Source: Lentimicrobiaceae bacterium
GTDB taxonomy: Bacteria > Bacteroidota > Bacteroidia > Bacteroidales > F082
Direction of reading: 5' to 3'
DNA: 64,000 nucleotides
Assembly (NCBI GenBank): GCA_018661505.1
Contig: JABJIE010000046.1
Location: 1-64,000, forward strand
The translations under genes and the position numbers were made by a program. The notes beneath the pieces were generated by a model, which did not search any database, was not told where the DNA came from, and was given only the letters and a program-made list of their open reading frames with translations. Positions 54,920 through 64,000 of this stretch are shown one piece after another (within the stretch, counting starts at the first letter, position 1; every line of letters starts with the position of its first letter).

Positions 54920-55582
54920 TTATTTTTTTATTAGTTCCAACTCCGTTATTTTACCCAATTTGTCTTTTTTTAATGACTCTACTTGATACTTATATTGCTG
55001 TTTATCCTTTAAATAATGAAGGAATTTACTTATGGTAGTTGGTCTATCATAGTCGTTGAATCCTCCAGATTGACTTATTATTATTAATACAGGAACGTCA
55101 GGACTTGCAAACTGATCCATCGATAACATTATCTTTTTATTTGCAGCGTCTATGGTTGATGAGGTAGAAATTGACTTAAGCTGTTTATCAATTTCAGTAT
55201 ATTTAGAAGCTTCTTTTTTTCTCTTTTCCTCCTCAAGAAGTTTCAATCTTTCTTCTTCTGCTAGTCTCTCGGATTCAGCAATATCCAGTGCAATTTTTGC
55301 CTCAGCCTTTTTAATCATTTCAATTACCTCTGAATCATCTATATTGTATGACTTAATTTGATTTACTTTATCGCTTTGTTGATCAATAGTCCAAGATGTA
55401 GTGCCATTAATAATGGCTGTTAAATCTTTTTTAGCTTGTTCAACCTTTGCTGCATATTCGGCAGCAGCTTTCTCTCTGGCTAGTTTTTTCTTGCTTTTAC
55501 ATGATGTGGCTCCTCCAGTGATAAGGATCACAGAAATTAAAATGGCCAGCAATTTAGTATAATTCCCTTGTGATAATTTCAT
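54920..55582 (-). CDS. Coiled-coil lipoprotein of unknown function
   Basis: The product (about 220 residues) starts at ATG 55582 with a lipoprotein signal (ISVILITGGATSC). A long charged coiled coil follows, rich in A/K/E (KKLAREKAAAEYAAKVEQAK and AESERLAEEERLKLLEEEKR). The C-terminal ~80 residues are alpha/beta with a VPVLIIISQSGGFNDYDRPT block. Such a layout could anchor or bridge envelope layers. No catalytic motif is visible. It is the first gene of a pair with the 192-residue exported protein; a TAGCTTTG (-7 box) lies about 30 bases upstream. Confidence 0.8.
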   Translation of the reverse strand: MKLSQGNYTKLLAILISVILITGGATSCKSKKKLAREKAAAEYAAKVEQAKKDLTAIINGTTSWTIDQQSDKVNQIKSYNIDDSEVIEMIKKAEAKIALDIAESERLAEEERLKLLEEEKRKKEASKYTEIDKQLKSISTSSTIDAANKKIMLSMDQFASPDVPVLIIISQSGGFNDYDRPTTISKFLHYLKDKQQYKYQVESLKKDKLGKITELELIKK

Positions 55583-55612
55583 AAATGTTATTTTATCGTT
55601 GTTATAATAATG

Positions 55613-55620
55613 CAAAGCTA
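55613..55620 (-). promoter_or_regulatory. -7 box of the lipoprotein pair
   Basis: The plus strand CAAAGCTA reads TAGCTTTG on the minus strand, an exact TAnnTTTG match 30 bases before the ATG at 55582. No -33 TTG is seen at the standard distance. Confidence 0.4.
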
Positions 55621-55681
55621 TCGAAAAAATTGTTTGATGTTGACTAAATAATTTTAGTATGCATCACCAATAATTATATCT

Positions 55682-58600
55682 CTATTCATCAATAATTATT
55701 CTTCTACCCTTTGAATTACTCCCAAACTCTTGAGCATACATACTTTTAATTGTTGCGATACCATCCGTAAAACTGCCTGACTGTGTCACAAATAAGGGGT
55801 ATTCAATGATGTATGTGCCCTTTTTAAGCTGTTTGATGAAGAATTCCGTTCCGAGATCAGTAATGTTTTTATAAAACCATAAACCACCCTTGTAAGCATA
55901 CCCCGATTCGCTAGAAGCTGATTCAAAAGCAGTTGCCCTCATATCCTTAACATGAATGTATTCAATATCTCTATCGGTTTTAATAATAAGTCTTACTACA
56001 ACTTTATCTCCTTTATGCAGTGTCTTTTCACCCAATTCAACTAATAATGGACCATTATTTGTTATGGTTTCAATAAAAATGGTTTTGGTAATATCCAATG
56101 GAGAACTTGTAGATTTTATGTTTTCAATATTCTCAAAATATTGCCAATAAGCGGCACCCCAAGCAATATTATTATTTGGATTTATGACAGAAATATTTGA
56201 CATTTCAGGACTAATGTCAGATCCTGTCCAAGATGTTGAAAAATATCCTGTTCCGGATTCTGAGCTTATATCAGAATTACTGCTGATGTCAATAGTTTCT
56301 TCACCAACTGTTACATCAACAAGCTCATCACCCTCAAGTGAATTATTTCCATAAATTAATAAAGCAAAAATTGCTTCAGCTGTTGCCGAGGTAGTCGACC
56401 AATGTTGTGTTTGCTTTTGTTTTATCAACCATACTTTCAGCCTTTCAACAATTTCTGGATTATTATCAAGAGTAGCCATTGTTTCAATCATCATAGCCTG
56501 AGTTTCAACAGGAGATTGATACCAATTCCACCCATGTTCTTGTCTCCAGTACATCCCCATTTCCTTACTATAAAGCGATCGTTCTTTTAAGGATCTAATA
56601 ATTGCTTCGGATTCATTTCTGTGACCTAATTTATTCATTGTAATTGCAATCATTCCTTGCAAATAATTTGATTGTTTAAGCCAGAATTTTTTTGATTGAG
56701 TTGTGAAATAGGCAAACGCTTCATTTGCATTATCTGGTAATGGGAGTAATTCTAAAAGTAGAGATCTTGCGTATAAGTATCTTATTTGATAACTAGTGAT
56801 GTTATTTTTATAATTTGATTTTAACTCATCGTATTCCTTAACAATCTCTTCATCTAAGAATTTAACAGCTTTTTTAACAAGGTGTAATCTTTTTGGATTA
56901 CTGCTCAGATCAATAATCCCTTTATCATTGAGCTTGGCCATTCCAAGAACAATGCTTTGAGTGGTATTCACATCCGCTCTCATACCATTAAACCAAGGCC
57001 ATGCACCTGATGCAAGCTGTGTTTTTATTAGCTTGTTTAATATATTTTCCTTTTCATTTTTCATTCTATTTAAATCAAACAGAACACCTATTTTTCTTTT
57101 CTGCTCACTTTGATTATCAGCATCTAATACCCACGGAGTTGCCTCCAGTACTGCATCTTTCAATTCCTGATTCTTTTCAAGGTTTGATATAAATGCATCT
57201 GGAGTTAGGTTTTTCCAACTTTCGAAAACGGATTTTAATTTTGGATTACCATTCATAATATAAGCAGATATAGAATTGGCAAAATATCTTTTAAATAATT
57301 CCGAAGGATTATCCTTATTAGATCTACTTATATATGGAAGAGCTTGTACCGCATACCAAGATGGATTTGAAGTAAATTCAACTGTATACTTATAGTTTGC
57401 TATTGATGGAGATGTATAATTCTTAAGGGAGTTAAAGTTGAAAACAGCAGTGCTTGATTTTGCTACATTCATGGGTAATGAATTGGTTACTAAGGTTCTA
57501 TTAGTAAGCACAGGGACCATTCGTTCCTCGCCATCAGTGTGATTTCCAGATGAAGTCCTAATTCGATAACCAAGCATGCTTACATCATCCGGAATGGTAA
57601 TAGTCCACTGAACAAGGCTGCTTTTATTGGGATCAATATTGCTAGAAATTGTGCCTTGGTTGACTATAATAATTTGATCAATATTTTTCATGGTAACCGC
57701 ATCATAAAATTCAATTGTAGTTTCGGCTTTTATGTGTATATCTGAGAAATTTACAATTGTTGCAGATAAATTTAGAGTATCTCCATATCGCACAAAACGT
57801 GGGAAGTTTGGCATAACCATCAATTTCTTTTGGGATTTTATACTTTTTTCCATCCCTCCTACTTTTAAGTCATTTGTGTATGCCATAACTCGAATTTTCC
57901 ATTCTGTTAATGCATCAGGAGTTTTGAATTTCAATGAAACTTTTCCGCTTGAATCGGTCCTTAGGTTTGGATAAAAGAAGGCAGTTTCTTTAAAGTTTTT
58001 TCTTATTGGAATTATATCTGGTGAATCCGATTCCGGTAATGAAATATTAACATTTAATGGTGTTTTTTTATCTTCAAAATTCAATGTATTGGATGACATT
58101 GTTTCCATGGCTCCTCCTGCTATAACAGACTTTCTGTACATAAAATCAGACTCATCTCTATAAATGGGATTGTATCCCATAAATTTAAATCCATACCAAT
58201 TTATAGCTGGATAATTTTTATGTCGTGGCTTGTGGTACTTTAATTCGGGAACAAATAGGGAGGAAGACCAGGAGCTATTAAATTGATTCGACTCCCAACC
58301 AGAGGCAGTTCTTTTATTCTGATATAAGTTTAGCCCCCATGTATTTTTAGCAAAGATATCAAGAGATGCATCGTACATGCTCGCGAAGACATTCGAGATT
58401 AATAAATTCCCATTTGAACCTTTCACTGTTATTTTCCATTCTTCTATTTGACCTGGTGTTATATAATCTCTATGGGTTTCCAATTCGATTTCCAATTCTT
58501 TATTGGTGAAGGGCACGGAAATAATTGTGTTATTTGAATACAACCTATTGTACCTAACCATCGTAGTATTTAATGAGAAATTACCCCTGTAGCTTTCCAT

Positions 58601-61600
58601 TACAGGTATATCTATTATTTTTTGGCCATTATTTAGTTTTACCCACTTTCTATCAATAACTTTATCACCATTAATAATCTCATACATGATTCTGCTCTTT
58701 GGGGCACTTGTTCCAACGATTAGCTTAACAACATCTCCTGGCTCTGCTATTTTTTTTTCTATTATGTGCCAGCTTATTGTGTTTTCTGGCATTTTTTTGC
58801 CTTTTTTATCATATACAGAAAAGAAATGATTTTTGAATATTTCATTTCCTTTCTCATCAGATGTAGTGGCAACAGCCATATACTTGCCAATTGTTAGAGA
58901 GTTGAATAAACTTTTTGGGATTTCAGTTTTTCCATTGGCTTCAAGGATTAATTTCGAAACTTCTTTTTTAGGCCAAGTATTAGGATCATCTTCATTGCCA
59001 TAAACTTCATGTGGAAACTCATTTTTAAACTCAGTTTTATCAATTAGAATAAAGGTTGGTTTTTCCCAGCGTCTCTTATTATACAATCCCTTTAGAGTGC
59101 TCAACTTATAAAGAGTTATTTCTACTAACATTTCGATACCGTTTCCATTGATGTTTTCGGATCTTAAAAAAGTATTGTCAATTGAGGTAGTGGAAATTAG
59201 TTTCGGTACTTCAAAGATTAAATTAACAGAGTTATAGCCTACGTTTAAATAATGCTGGGCTGTTTGAATCTCTCCGGCTAAATTCATTACCTCTACTAGA
59301 ACTTCATATGTGAAAACAGGATTGTAACTTTTAGGAATGTTAGGATCACTTTCAGCAATAAAACGGATTTCAAATACCCCTTCTTCGTTTGTCTTAACAG
59401 AGCCATTTGCAATTTCTATATTTCTAGGATTAAAAGAAGGAATGCTTCTTCCATAATTTGGAAGAAATGGTTGTGGGATGGCTACTTTTCTAATTACTCT
59501 GTATTTAACTGTAGCATCATAAATTGAGTTACCGGCATAACCTTTAGATTCCCCTTTTACTAATATTAGATCATCTAAAGTTTGTTTATCATTATCAGTT
59601 GTTAGGGTTGTTTTAAAAGTAGGGCGTTTGTAATTCTCAACTTGTATTGTAATGGATCCTGACTTAGTTTTTAAGGTCATAGTTCCATTCATTATTCCAT
59701 TGGGGATTACAAAAAAGTCATCAAATGAACCATTTGTATTTGTTTTAAAAGCCTGACTATCAATTTTCTTCCTGCTGGCATTTATAAATTCTACTTCAAC
59801 AGAATATTCTGACATAAGCTTCACTTCTGAATTATTTTTTTCAATAACCAAACCTTTGAAATAAACCGTTTGTCCGGGCTTATAAATCGCTCTGTCTGTA
59901 AAAAGATAGGTTGTTACCCTGGGTTTATTATTAATCTTAGGAACAAAAAAACTCATGTAATTCTCTGAAAATAGCGTATCGCCTTGCTTATGAAACTCAA
60001 ATAGGAAAGTTCCATAGTTATTCCCACTGAAGGAGGTTATTTTAGCATAACCATTTTTATCGGTTTTTAGCGATGCTATTTTTTTGGTAGTATATGATCT
60101 ATTGCGATTTTCATATTGCTGGACATAGACATTAAACGCCACAACACCTGCACTTTTTCCTGTTTCTCTGTCCATTAGGAACATATCATTAAATTCTCCT
60201 GATGGATTGGAATTAAATACATAACTAAGGTTTGAAACGGCAAAAGCTGAATATTTTATTGTTTTTGTGGTGTTGAAATTTGGATCATCCGAAACAAAAA
60301 TCACATAGTTGCCCGTTTCAAGTTCTGGAATTTTAATCTCTGCAGTATTTTGCCTGTGATCATTTGTATTTGGGAGCTCTAAATCCCAAGTAAATATAGC
60401 CTTCTTTCCCAATTCCCTCTCGATGTAATTTTTTAAATTATACCTGTCTATATATGCCTTTGGATCACCTTTTACTATTTTAAAGTATAATTTATTGGTA
60501 TTTTGAAATTCGATTAGTGCTAGACTTGATTTTCCTGGCGATTGAGCAACTGACACATCCAAGTTAAATCTAATATTATTTATTCGCGCTTTTAGATTTC
60601 GACATTTATTTGTTTCCTGAAGGTTAGGATATTCCCTGATTGCGATATTACAAATACTATCGGCGATTACATAAAAATACCTGAGATTATCATTCAACCC
60701 TTTGACATACCCATTACCCATGGTATAGTAGTTGTTTGCTAACTCATAGGCAATTGATGAATAAACAGGTTGATTGTTGAATTTGTTTGCCAGATATAGT
60801 AAGGCATTTGCATATTCCATCTGGTCATTAAATGTATTGGGTGAATTTGAATATGCAAATTTTAATCTTTTCAAATCTATATCAACAAAAGCTTCGATGT
60901 TCTTATTTTTTTTATGAAGGGATAGAAGGCTCTGAAATATTGACATCACAGCAGATGTTCTAGATTTATTGCGCATAATTTTCTCAACAATAAATCTGTC
61001 CGATGGCATAAGGAATTCAGCAGCTTCTTTTGAGTCTTTTTTGCCAATAGTTGCAAGGCTGTAATCATTAGAAGCAAAATATTCAATAGCGCGACCTGCA
61101 AGTAAATCAAATAAATATGGATAAGTAGCATAATTTGATGTGTCACCATGTATTAGGATTGCATTATATTCAGTCAATGGGATGGAAGTTAACTCTTCCA
61201 TGGGCTCTAGTGAGGAAAAATAATACTTGGCTATAACTTTGTTAAAAGTTATAGCATCCCATGTTGAAATATCATCATCCGAAGGACCTTCAGATATTTT
61301 CAAGTTGTTTATTGTCCAGCGGTTATGATTATAATAGGCATGATATAATTCCGCAATAAGTGAATATAGTATCTGTTTTTCGGGAATTGAAGCGGTTTCT
61401 ACTTTTAATTTAAAGTTATTTATGGTATTAATTAGATAATCCTCTTTAAAAGTACTTTCCAAGCTAGCCATATAAACCAGAGCCTTTAGAGCCTCTGGTT
61501 GATTGTTTTTATCTGAAGCATCTGCGTAAATCTTTTCCACAACTTTAATAGCTGATTTGGGTTGACCATTTTTTGATAGCTTGTATGCTTTATCCCATTT

Positions 61601-61702
61601 GTCCTTAAAATTGTCATTATTATAATTGGCAAAACCGGATGTCGTCAGAGTCAGGAAAAATATGAGTACCGTGAGGATTATATATTTATTAGTATTCATC
61701 AT
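55682..61702 (-). CDS. Large alpha-2-macroglobulin family protein without thioester motif
   Basis: The product (about 2006 residues) has a signal peptide (ends near LTTSGFA), an N-terminal helical region (about 25-370), and the macroglobulin array. MG2 begins with AIYKPGQTVYFKGLV. The A2M block has DSSGKVSLKFKTPDALTEWKIRVMAY, and a helical TED-like domain contains ASGAWPWFNGMRADVNTTQ. The thioester CxEQ expected at the TED entrance (PYxCxEQ) is absent; that site reads ALPYISRSNKDNPSE near residue 1450. Bacterial members are thought to trap proteases in the periplasm; this one cannot form the covalent link. The start is one of two adjacent ATGs (61702 or 61699). Confidence 0.93.
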   Translation of the reverse strand: MMNTNKYIILTVLIFFLTLTTSGFANYNNDNFKDKWDKAYKLSKNGQPKSAIKVVEKIYADASDKNNQPEALKALVYMASLESTFKEDYLINTINNFKLKVETASIPEKQILYSLIAELYHAYYNHNRWTINNLKISEGPSDDDISTWDAITFNKVIAKYYFSSLEPMEELTSIPLTEYNAILIHGDTSNYATYPYLFDLLAGRAIEYFASNDYSLATIGKKDSKEAAEFLMPSDRFIVEKIMRNKSRTSAVMSIFQSLLSLHKKNKNIEAFVDIDLKRLKFAYSNSPNTFNDQMEYANALLYLANKFNNQPVYSSIAYELANNYYTMGNGYVKGLNDNLRYFYVIADSICNIAIREYPNLQETNKCRNLKARINNIRFNLDVSVAQSPGKSSLALIEFQNTNKLYFKIVKGDPKAYIDRYNLKNYIERELGKKAIFTWDLELPNTNDHRQNTAEIKIPELETGNYVIFVSDDPNFNTTKTIKYSAFAVSNLSYVFNSNPSGEFNDMFLMDRETGKSAGVVAFNVYVQQYENRNRSYTTKKIASLKTDKNGYAKITSFSGNNYGTFLFEFHKQGDTLFSENYMSFFVPKINNKPRVTTYLFTDRAIYKPGQTVYFKGLVIEKNNSEVKLMSEYSVEVEFINASRKKIDSQAFKTNTNGSFDDFFVIPNGIMNGTMTLKTKSGSITIQVENYKRPTFKTTLTTDNDKQTLDDLILVKGESKGYAGNSIYDATVKYRVIRKVAIPQPFLPNYGRSIPSFNPRNIEIANGSVKTNEEGVFEIRFIAESDPNIPKSYNPVFTYEVLVEVMNLAGEIQTAQHYLNVGYNSVNLIFEVPKLISTTSIDNTFLRSENINGNGIEMLVEITLYKLSTLKGLYNKRRWEKPTFILIDKTEFKNEFPHEVYGNEDDPNTWPKKEVSKLILEANGKTEIPKSLFNSLTIGKYMAVATTSDEKGNEIFKNHFFSVYDKKGKKMPENTISWHIIEKKIAEPGDVVKLIVGTSAPKSRIMYEIINGDKVIDRKWVKLNNGQKIIDIPVMESYRGNFSLNTTMVRYNRLYSNNTIISVPFTNKELEIELETHRDYITPGQIEEWKITVKGSNGNLLISNVFASMYDASLDIFAKNTWGLNLYQNKRTASGWESNQFNSSWSSSLFVPELKYHKPRHKNYPAINWYGFKFMGYNPIYRDESDFMYRKSVIAGGAMETMSSNTLNFEDKKTPLNVNISLPESDSPDIIPIRKNFKETAFFYPNLRTDSSGKVSLKFKTPDALTEWKIRVMAYTNDLKVGGMEKSIKSQKKLMVMPNFPRFVRYGDTLNLSATIVNFSDIHIKAETTIEFYDAVTMKNIDQIIIVNQGTISSNIDPNKSSLVQWTITIPDDVSMLGYRIRTSSGNHTDGEERMVPVLTNRTLVTNSLPMNVAKSSTAVFNFNSLKNYTSPSIANYKYTVEFTSNPSWYAVQALPYISRSNKDNPSELFKRYFANSISAYIMNGNPKLKSVFESWKNLTPDAFISNLEKNQELKDAVLEATPWVLDADNQSEQKRKIGVLFDLNRMKNEKENILNKLIKTQLASGAWPWFNGMRADVNTTQSIVLGMAKLNDKGIIDLSSNPKRLHLVKKAVKFLDEEIVKEYDELKSNYKNNITSYQIRYLYARSLLLELLPLPDNANEAFAYFTTQSKKFWLKQSNYLQGMIAITMNKLGHRNESEAIIRSLKERSLYSKEMGMYWRQEHGWNWYQSPVETQAMMIETMATLDNNPEIVERLKVWLIKQKQTQHWSTTSATAEAIFALLIYGNNSLEGDELVDVTVGEETIDISSNSDISSESGTGYFSTSWTGSDISPEMSNISVINPNNNIAWGAAYWQYFENIENIKSTSSPLDITKTIFIETITNNGPLLVELGEKTLHKGDKVVVRLIIKTDRDIEYIHVKDMRATAFESASSESGYAYKGGLWFYKNITDLGTEFFIKQLKKGTYIIEYPLFVTQSGSFTDGIATIKSMYAQEFGSNSKGRRIIIDE

Positions 61703-61740
61703 TAGAATAGTAAAATCAAGACATATTAGATTAATGGCCA

Positions 61741-61748
61741 CAAATATA
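61741..61748 (-). promoter_or_regulatory. -7 box of the alpha-2-macroglobulin gene
   Basis: The plus strand CAAATATA reads TATATTTG on the minus strand, an exact TAnnTTTG match 38 bases before the start codon. It overlaps the GTG that would give a longer frame, supporting the downstream ATG. Confidence 0.45.
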
Positions 61749-61896
61749 ACGCCTTAATTGTTCTAATTATTTCTTTTGGATTTGATACTATTATTGTTGA
61801 TTAATAAAAACAGATAGTATTTCATCAGCTGAAACTTGGGTGTTAATCTGTTGTTAATTATGCAGATGCTTAATTTATCATTCGGAGATTTTATAC

Positions 61897-61904
61897 TATA
61901 TTTG
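61897..61904 (+). promoter_or_regulatory. -7 box of the metH transcript
   Basis: TATATTTG is an exact TAnnTTTG match, upstream of the SAM riboswitch. Transcription from here gives a leader of about 245 bases that contains the whole aptamer. The -33 element is weak. Confidence 0.5.
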
Positions 61905-61965
61905 CTCCGTAATTCAATTCCTCGTACTGCTAACTGAATTGTTTAAGCACCACTGAGGCTTCTTG

Positions 61966-62077
61966 ATTTATAAAGAAGGGTGGAGAGATTAGGCTCTACG
62001 AAACCCTGGCAACCAGCTATTAAAGAAATGGTGCCAATACCTAACCCGCTGTTAAATTACTGTGGGAAATGATAAAT
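61966..62077 (+). ncRNA. SAM-I (S-box) riboswitch aptamer
   Basis: The metH leader holds the S-box core: AAGAAGGGTGGAG, then GAAACCCTGGCAACC, then GGTGCCAATACC. The helices fit. P1 pairs ATTTAT (61966-61971) with ATAAAT (62072-62077). P2 includes GAG/CTC, P3 lies between CTGGC and GGTGCC, and P4 pairs CCCGC (62045-62049) with GTGGG (62062-62066). It should bind S-adenosylmethionine and reduce metH expression when SAM is plentiful. The downstream gene is the expected one. Confidence 0.9.
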
Positions 62078-62096
62078 TTTAAGTGCAGGTTCAGGC

Positions 62097-62142
62097 AAGT
62101 ACATCTTCACCATGAAACCGGTTTAGTCTAGCTCTTGTACTT
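62097..62142 (+). promoter_or_regulatory. Possible expression platform between the SAM aptamer and metH
   Basis: AAGTACA (62097-62103) is a perfect inverted repeat of TGTACTT (62136-62142), and AAACCGGTTT (62115-62124) inside it is a 10-base palindrome. No U run follows, so a classical terminator is not evident. The hairpin ends 16 bases before the metH ATG and could control ribosome access. Confidence 0.4.
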
Positions 62143-62158
62143 ATTAAACTTATTGAGT

Positions 62159-64000
62159 ATGAAGTCTAATATAAAAGCTGAATTATCCAAAAGAATTTTG
62201 GTGTTGGACGGGGCCATGGGAACAATGATTCAAAGATATAATCTGGAAGAAAAGGATTATAAGGGAAAGAGATTCCTAAATCATAATTATCCCGTTAAAG
62301 GCAACAACGATTTATTAAACCTTACGCAGCCTCAAATCATTAAGGAAATTCATAATGAATACTTAAAATCAGGTGCTGACATTATCGAAACCAATACATT
62401 TAATGCTACTCGTATTTCACAAAGTGATTATGGCCTTGAGTCAGAGGTTTATGATATAAACTATCAGGCTGCGAAAATCGCAAGTGATATTGCCCGTCAG
62501 TATACATATTCTAATCCCCAAAAGCCAAGATATGTTGCCGGTGCAATAGGTCCAACAAATAAAACCGCATCAATGTCTCCAGAAGTTACGGATCCTGGAT
62601 ACCGTAATATATCATTCGATGAACTTCGTGATAATTATTACGAGCAGGCAAAGGCATTAATTGACGGAGGAATTGATGTATTTCTTGTTGAAACCATATT
62701 TGATACCTTAAATGCAAAAGCTGCATTATTCGGCATAAATCAATTACTTGAAGAAATTGATCAAAAAATACCAATAATGATTTCTGGTACAATAACAGAT
62801 GCCAGTGGAAGAACTCTTTCGGGTCAAACTCTTGAGGCATTTGTTACTTCTGTTTCTCATATTGAAATGCTTAGTATAGGCTTAAATTGTTCTTTGGGAT
62901 CTGAACAAATAAGACCATATCTTGATGAGTTATCACGATTATCACCAACAAATGTTAGCGTCTATCCAAATGCAGGTCTTCCTAATCAATTTGGTGAGTA
63001 TGACGAAACCCCACATCAAATGGGAGTTTTTATACGTGATTTTGTTGAAAATGGCATGGCAAATATTGTTGGCGGATGTTGTGGAACAACCCCTGATCAT
63101 ATTCAAGAAATTGTAAACATTGTTGAAAAGTACAATACACGGAGATTACCAGAAAAGAACAATATAACAGAAGTTAGCGGACTTGAACCAGTAAAAATTA
63201 CACCCCTTGTAAACTTTGTTAATATTGGAGAAAGAACGAATGTAAGTGGGTCAATAAGGTTTGCAAGATTGATCAGGGATAAAAAATATGAGGAAGCCTT
63301 AAATGTTGCTAGAAATCAGGTAGAAGGAGGGGCTCAAATATTGGATGTGAACATGGATGATGGCATGCTTGATGCAGAGGTGGAAATGGTAACATTTCTT
63401 AATTATCTCACATCAGACCCAGATGTATCAAGATTGCCCATTATGATTGATTCATCAAAATGGGAAGTTATTGAGGCGGGGTTAAAATGTATTCAAGGTA
63501 AGGGGGTGGTAAATTCTATTAGTCTAAAAAATGGTGAAAAGGAGTTTTTACATCAAGCAAAACTCATACAGAATTATGGGGCTGCTGTAGTGGTAATGGC
63601 TTTTGATGAACAAGGACAGGCTGCAGATTATAAACGAAAAATAGAAATATGTGAACGTGCATATAATTTACTTGTAAATAATGGCTTTAAGGCTGAAGAT
63701 ATAATTTTTGATCCAAATATTTTAGCAATAGGAACTGGAATTTCAGAACATAATAACTATGCTGTTGACTACATAAAGGCAGTTAAATGGATTAAAACTC
63801 ATCTACCATATTGTAAGGTGAGTGGTGGTGTAAGTAATCTTTCTTTCTCATTTAGGGGAAATAATGTTGTGCGAGAAGCCATTCATTCAGTATTTCTCTA
63901 TCATGCTATAGATGCAGGTATGGACATGGGGATTGTTAATCCAGGGATGTTACAGATCTATGATGAAATTCCAGAAGATCTCCAAAAACTGGTTTCGGAT
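62159..64000 (+). CDS. metH: Cobalamin-dependent methionine synthase (N-terminal part)
   Basis: MetH transfers a methyl group from methyltetrahydrofolate to homocysteine through cobalamin. The frame is open from ATG 62159 to the window edge (614 residues) with no break. The homocysteine-binding domain starts [13 protein letters not shown] and has the zinc Cys residues Cys244 (LNCSLGSE) and Cys307/Cys308 ([10 protein letters not shown]). The pterin domain begins near residue 355 ([12 protein letters not shown]) and has [24 protein letters not shown] and [12 protein letters not shown]. The cobalamin and SAM-activation domains lie outside the window. The upstream S-box riboswitch fits its role. 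Confidence 0.97.
   Translation, partial: MKSNIKAELSKRILVLDGAMGTMIQRYNLEEKDYKGKRFLNHNYPVKGNNDLLNLTQPQIIKEIHNEYLKSGADIIETNTFNATRISQSDYGLESEVYDINYQAAKIASDIARQYTYSNPQKPRYVAGAIGPTNKTASMSPEVTDPGYRNISFDELRDNYYEQAKALIDGGIDVFLVETIFDTLNAKAALFGINQLLEEIDQKIPIMISGTITDASGRTLSGQTLEAFVTSVSHIEMLSIGLNCSLGSEQIRPYLDELSRLSPTNVSVYPNAGLPNQFGEYDETPHQMGVFIRDFVENGMANIVGGCCGTTPDHIQEIVNIVEKYNTRRLPEKNNITEVSGLEPVKITPLVNFVNIGERTNVSGSIRFARLIRDKKYEEALNVARNQVEGGAQILDVNMDDGMLDAEVEMVTFLNYLTSDPDVSRLPIMIDSSKWEVIEAGLKCIQGKGVVNSISLKNGEKEFLHQAKLIQNYGAAVVVMAFDEQGQAADYKRKIEICERAYNLLVNNGFKAEDIIFDPNILAIGTGISEHNNYAVDYIKAVKWIKTHLPYCKVSGGVSNLSFSFRGNNVVREAIHSVFLYHAIDAGMDMGIVNPGMLQIYDEIPEDLQKLVSD

Noticed and set aside
1..64000. CRISPR arrays, insertion sequences, tRNA or rRNA genes
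   Set aside because: Reading both strands showed no regularly spaced repeats, transposase genes, or tRNA-like T-loop sequences in the gaps.

Overview
The window comes from an AT-rich bacterium of the phylum Bacteroidota (Bacteroidales or Marinilabiliales-like). The evidence is consistent: three proteins end in type IX secretion (T9SS) type A sorting domains and porZ is present, there are two gingipain-type C25 proteases, promoter boxes match the Bacteroidota form TAnnTTTG, phylum-specific families occur (DUF4270, DUF3098, glutaminyl cyclase of the P. gingivalis type), and gene order is typical (ftsX-DUF3098-uppP-truB; glycogen synthase stub-DUF4270-glmS). It reads as chromosome: dense genes, no insertion sequences, no CRISPR array, and no tRNA or rRNA genes recognised.

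Layout. 1-4.5 kb: end of an unknown gene, zupT, a small heat-shock protein, a flippase-like membrane protein, a glutaminyl cyclase lipoprotein and a nitroreductase. 4.6-8.7 kb: an orphan GC-rich lipoprotein, then a minus-strand LiaF-like / LytS-type kinase / LytTR regulator operon. 8.8-12.4 kb: a tRNA-dihydrouridine synthase, aspS and a cyclophilin lipoprotein. 12.7-16.1 kb: an ECF sigma factor, a probable dual-membrane-spanning anti-sigma factor and a T9SS cargo protein with a PKD domain, all translationally coupled. 16.1-21.4 kb: a PAQR protein, rbfA, a methyltransferase, an LTA-synthase-like sulfatase and a LolC/E-type permease. 21.6-29.4 kb: two tandem paralogous C25 proteases, each with its own promoter and a stem-loop at the predicted mRNA 5' end. 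29.4-34.3 kb: a membrane protein/HTH regulator pair behind a promoter buried in a 19-bp inverted repeat, then glmS, a DUF4270 lipoprotein and a truncated glycogen synthase homologue. 34.5-43.4 kb: an S41 protease, ettA, an Nramp-related transporter without the metal motif, trkH-trkA and a TPR protein. 43.4-49.8 kb: an AI-2E family permease, porZ, and the truB/uppP/DUF3098/ftsX cluster. 49.9-55.6 kb: a VanX-like dipeptidase, leuS, a DUF3108 protein and two small envelope proteins. 55.7-61.7 kb: a very large alpha-2-macroglobulin homologue without the thioester motif. 61.9-64 kb: a SAM-I (S-box) riboswitch driving metH, which runs off the window.

How the genes fit together. Much of the window concerns the envelope and protein export. 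PorZ supports T9SS cargo attachment, and the two C25 proteases and the PKD protein are likely cargo. The glutaminyl cyclase probably caps the N-terminal Gln that several secreted proteins here expose after signal peptide removal. The sigma/anti-sigma operon and the LiaF-LytSR operon look like two separate envelope-sensing circuits. The most interesting items are the double-membrane anti-sigma operon with T9SS cargo, the protease pair with 5' stem-loops, the HTH operator/promoter, the thioester-less macroglobulin, the Nramp homologue with an altered metal site, and several very short or absent 5' leaders.
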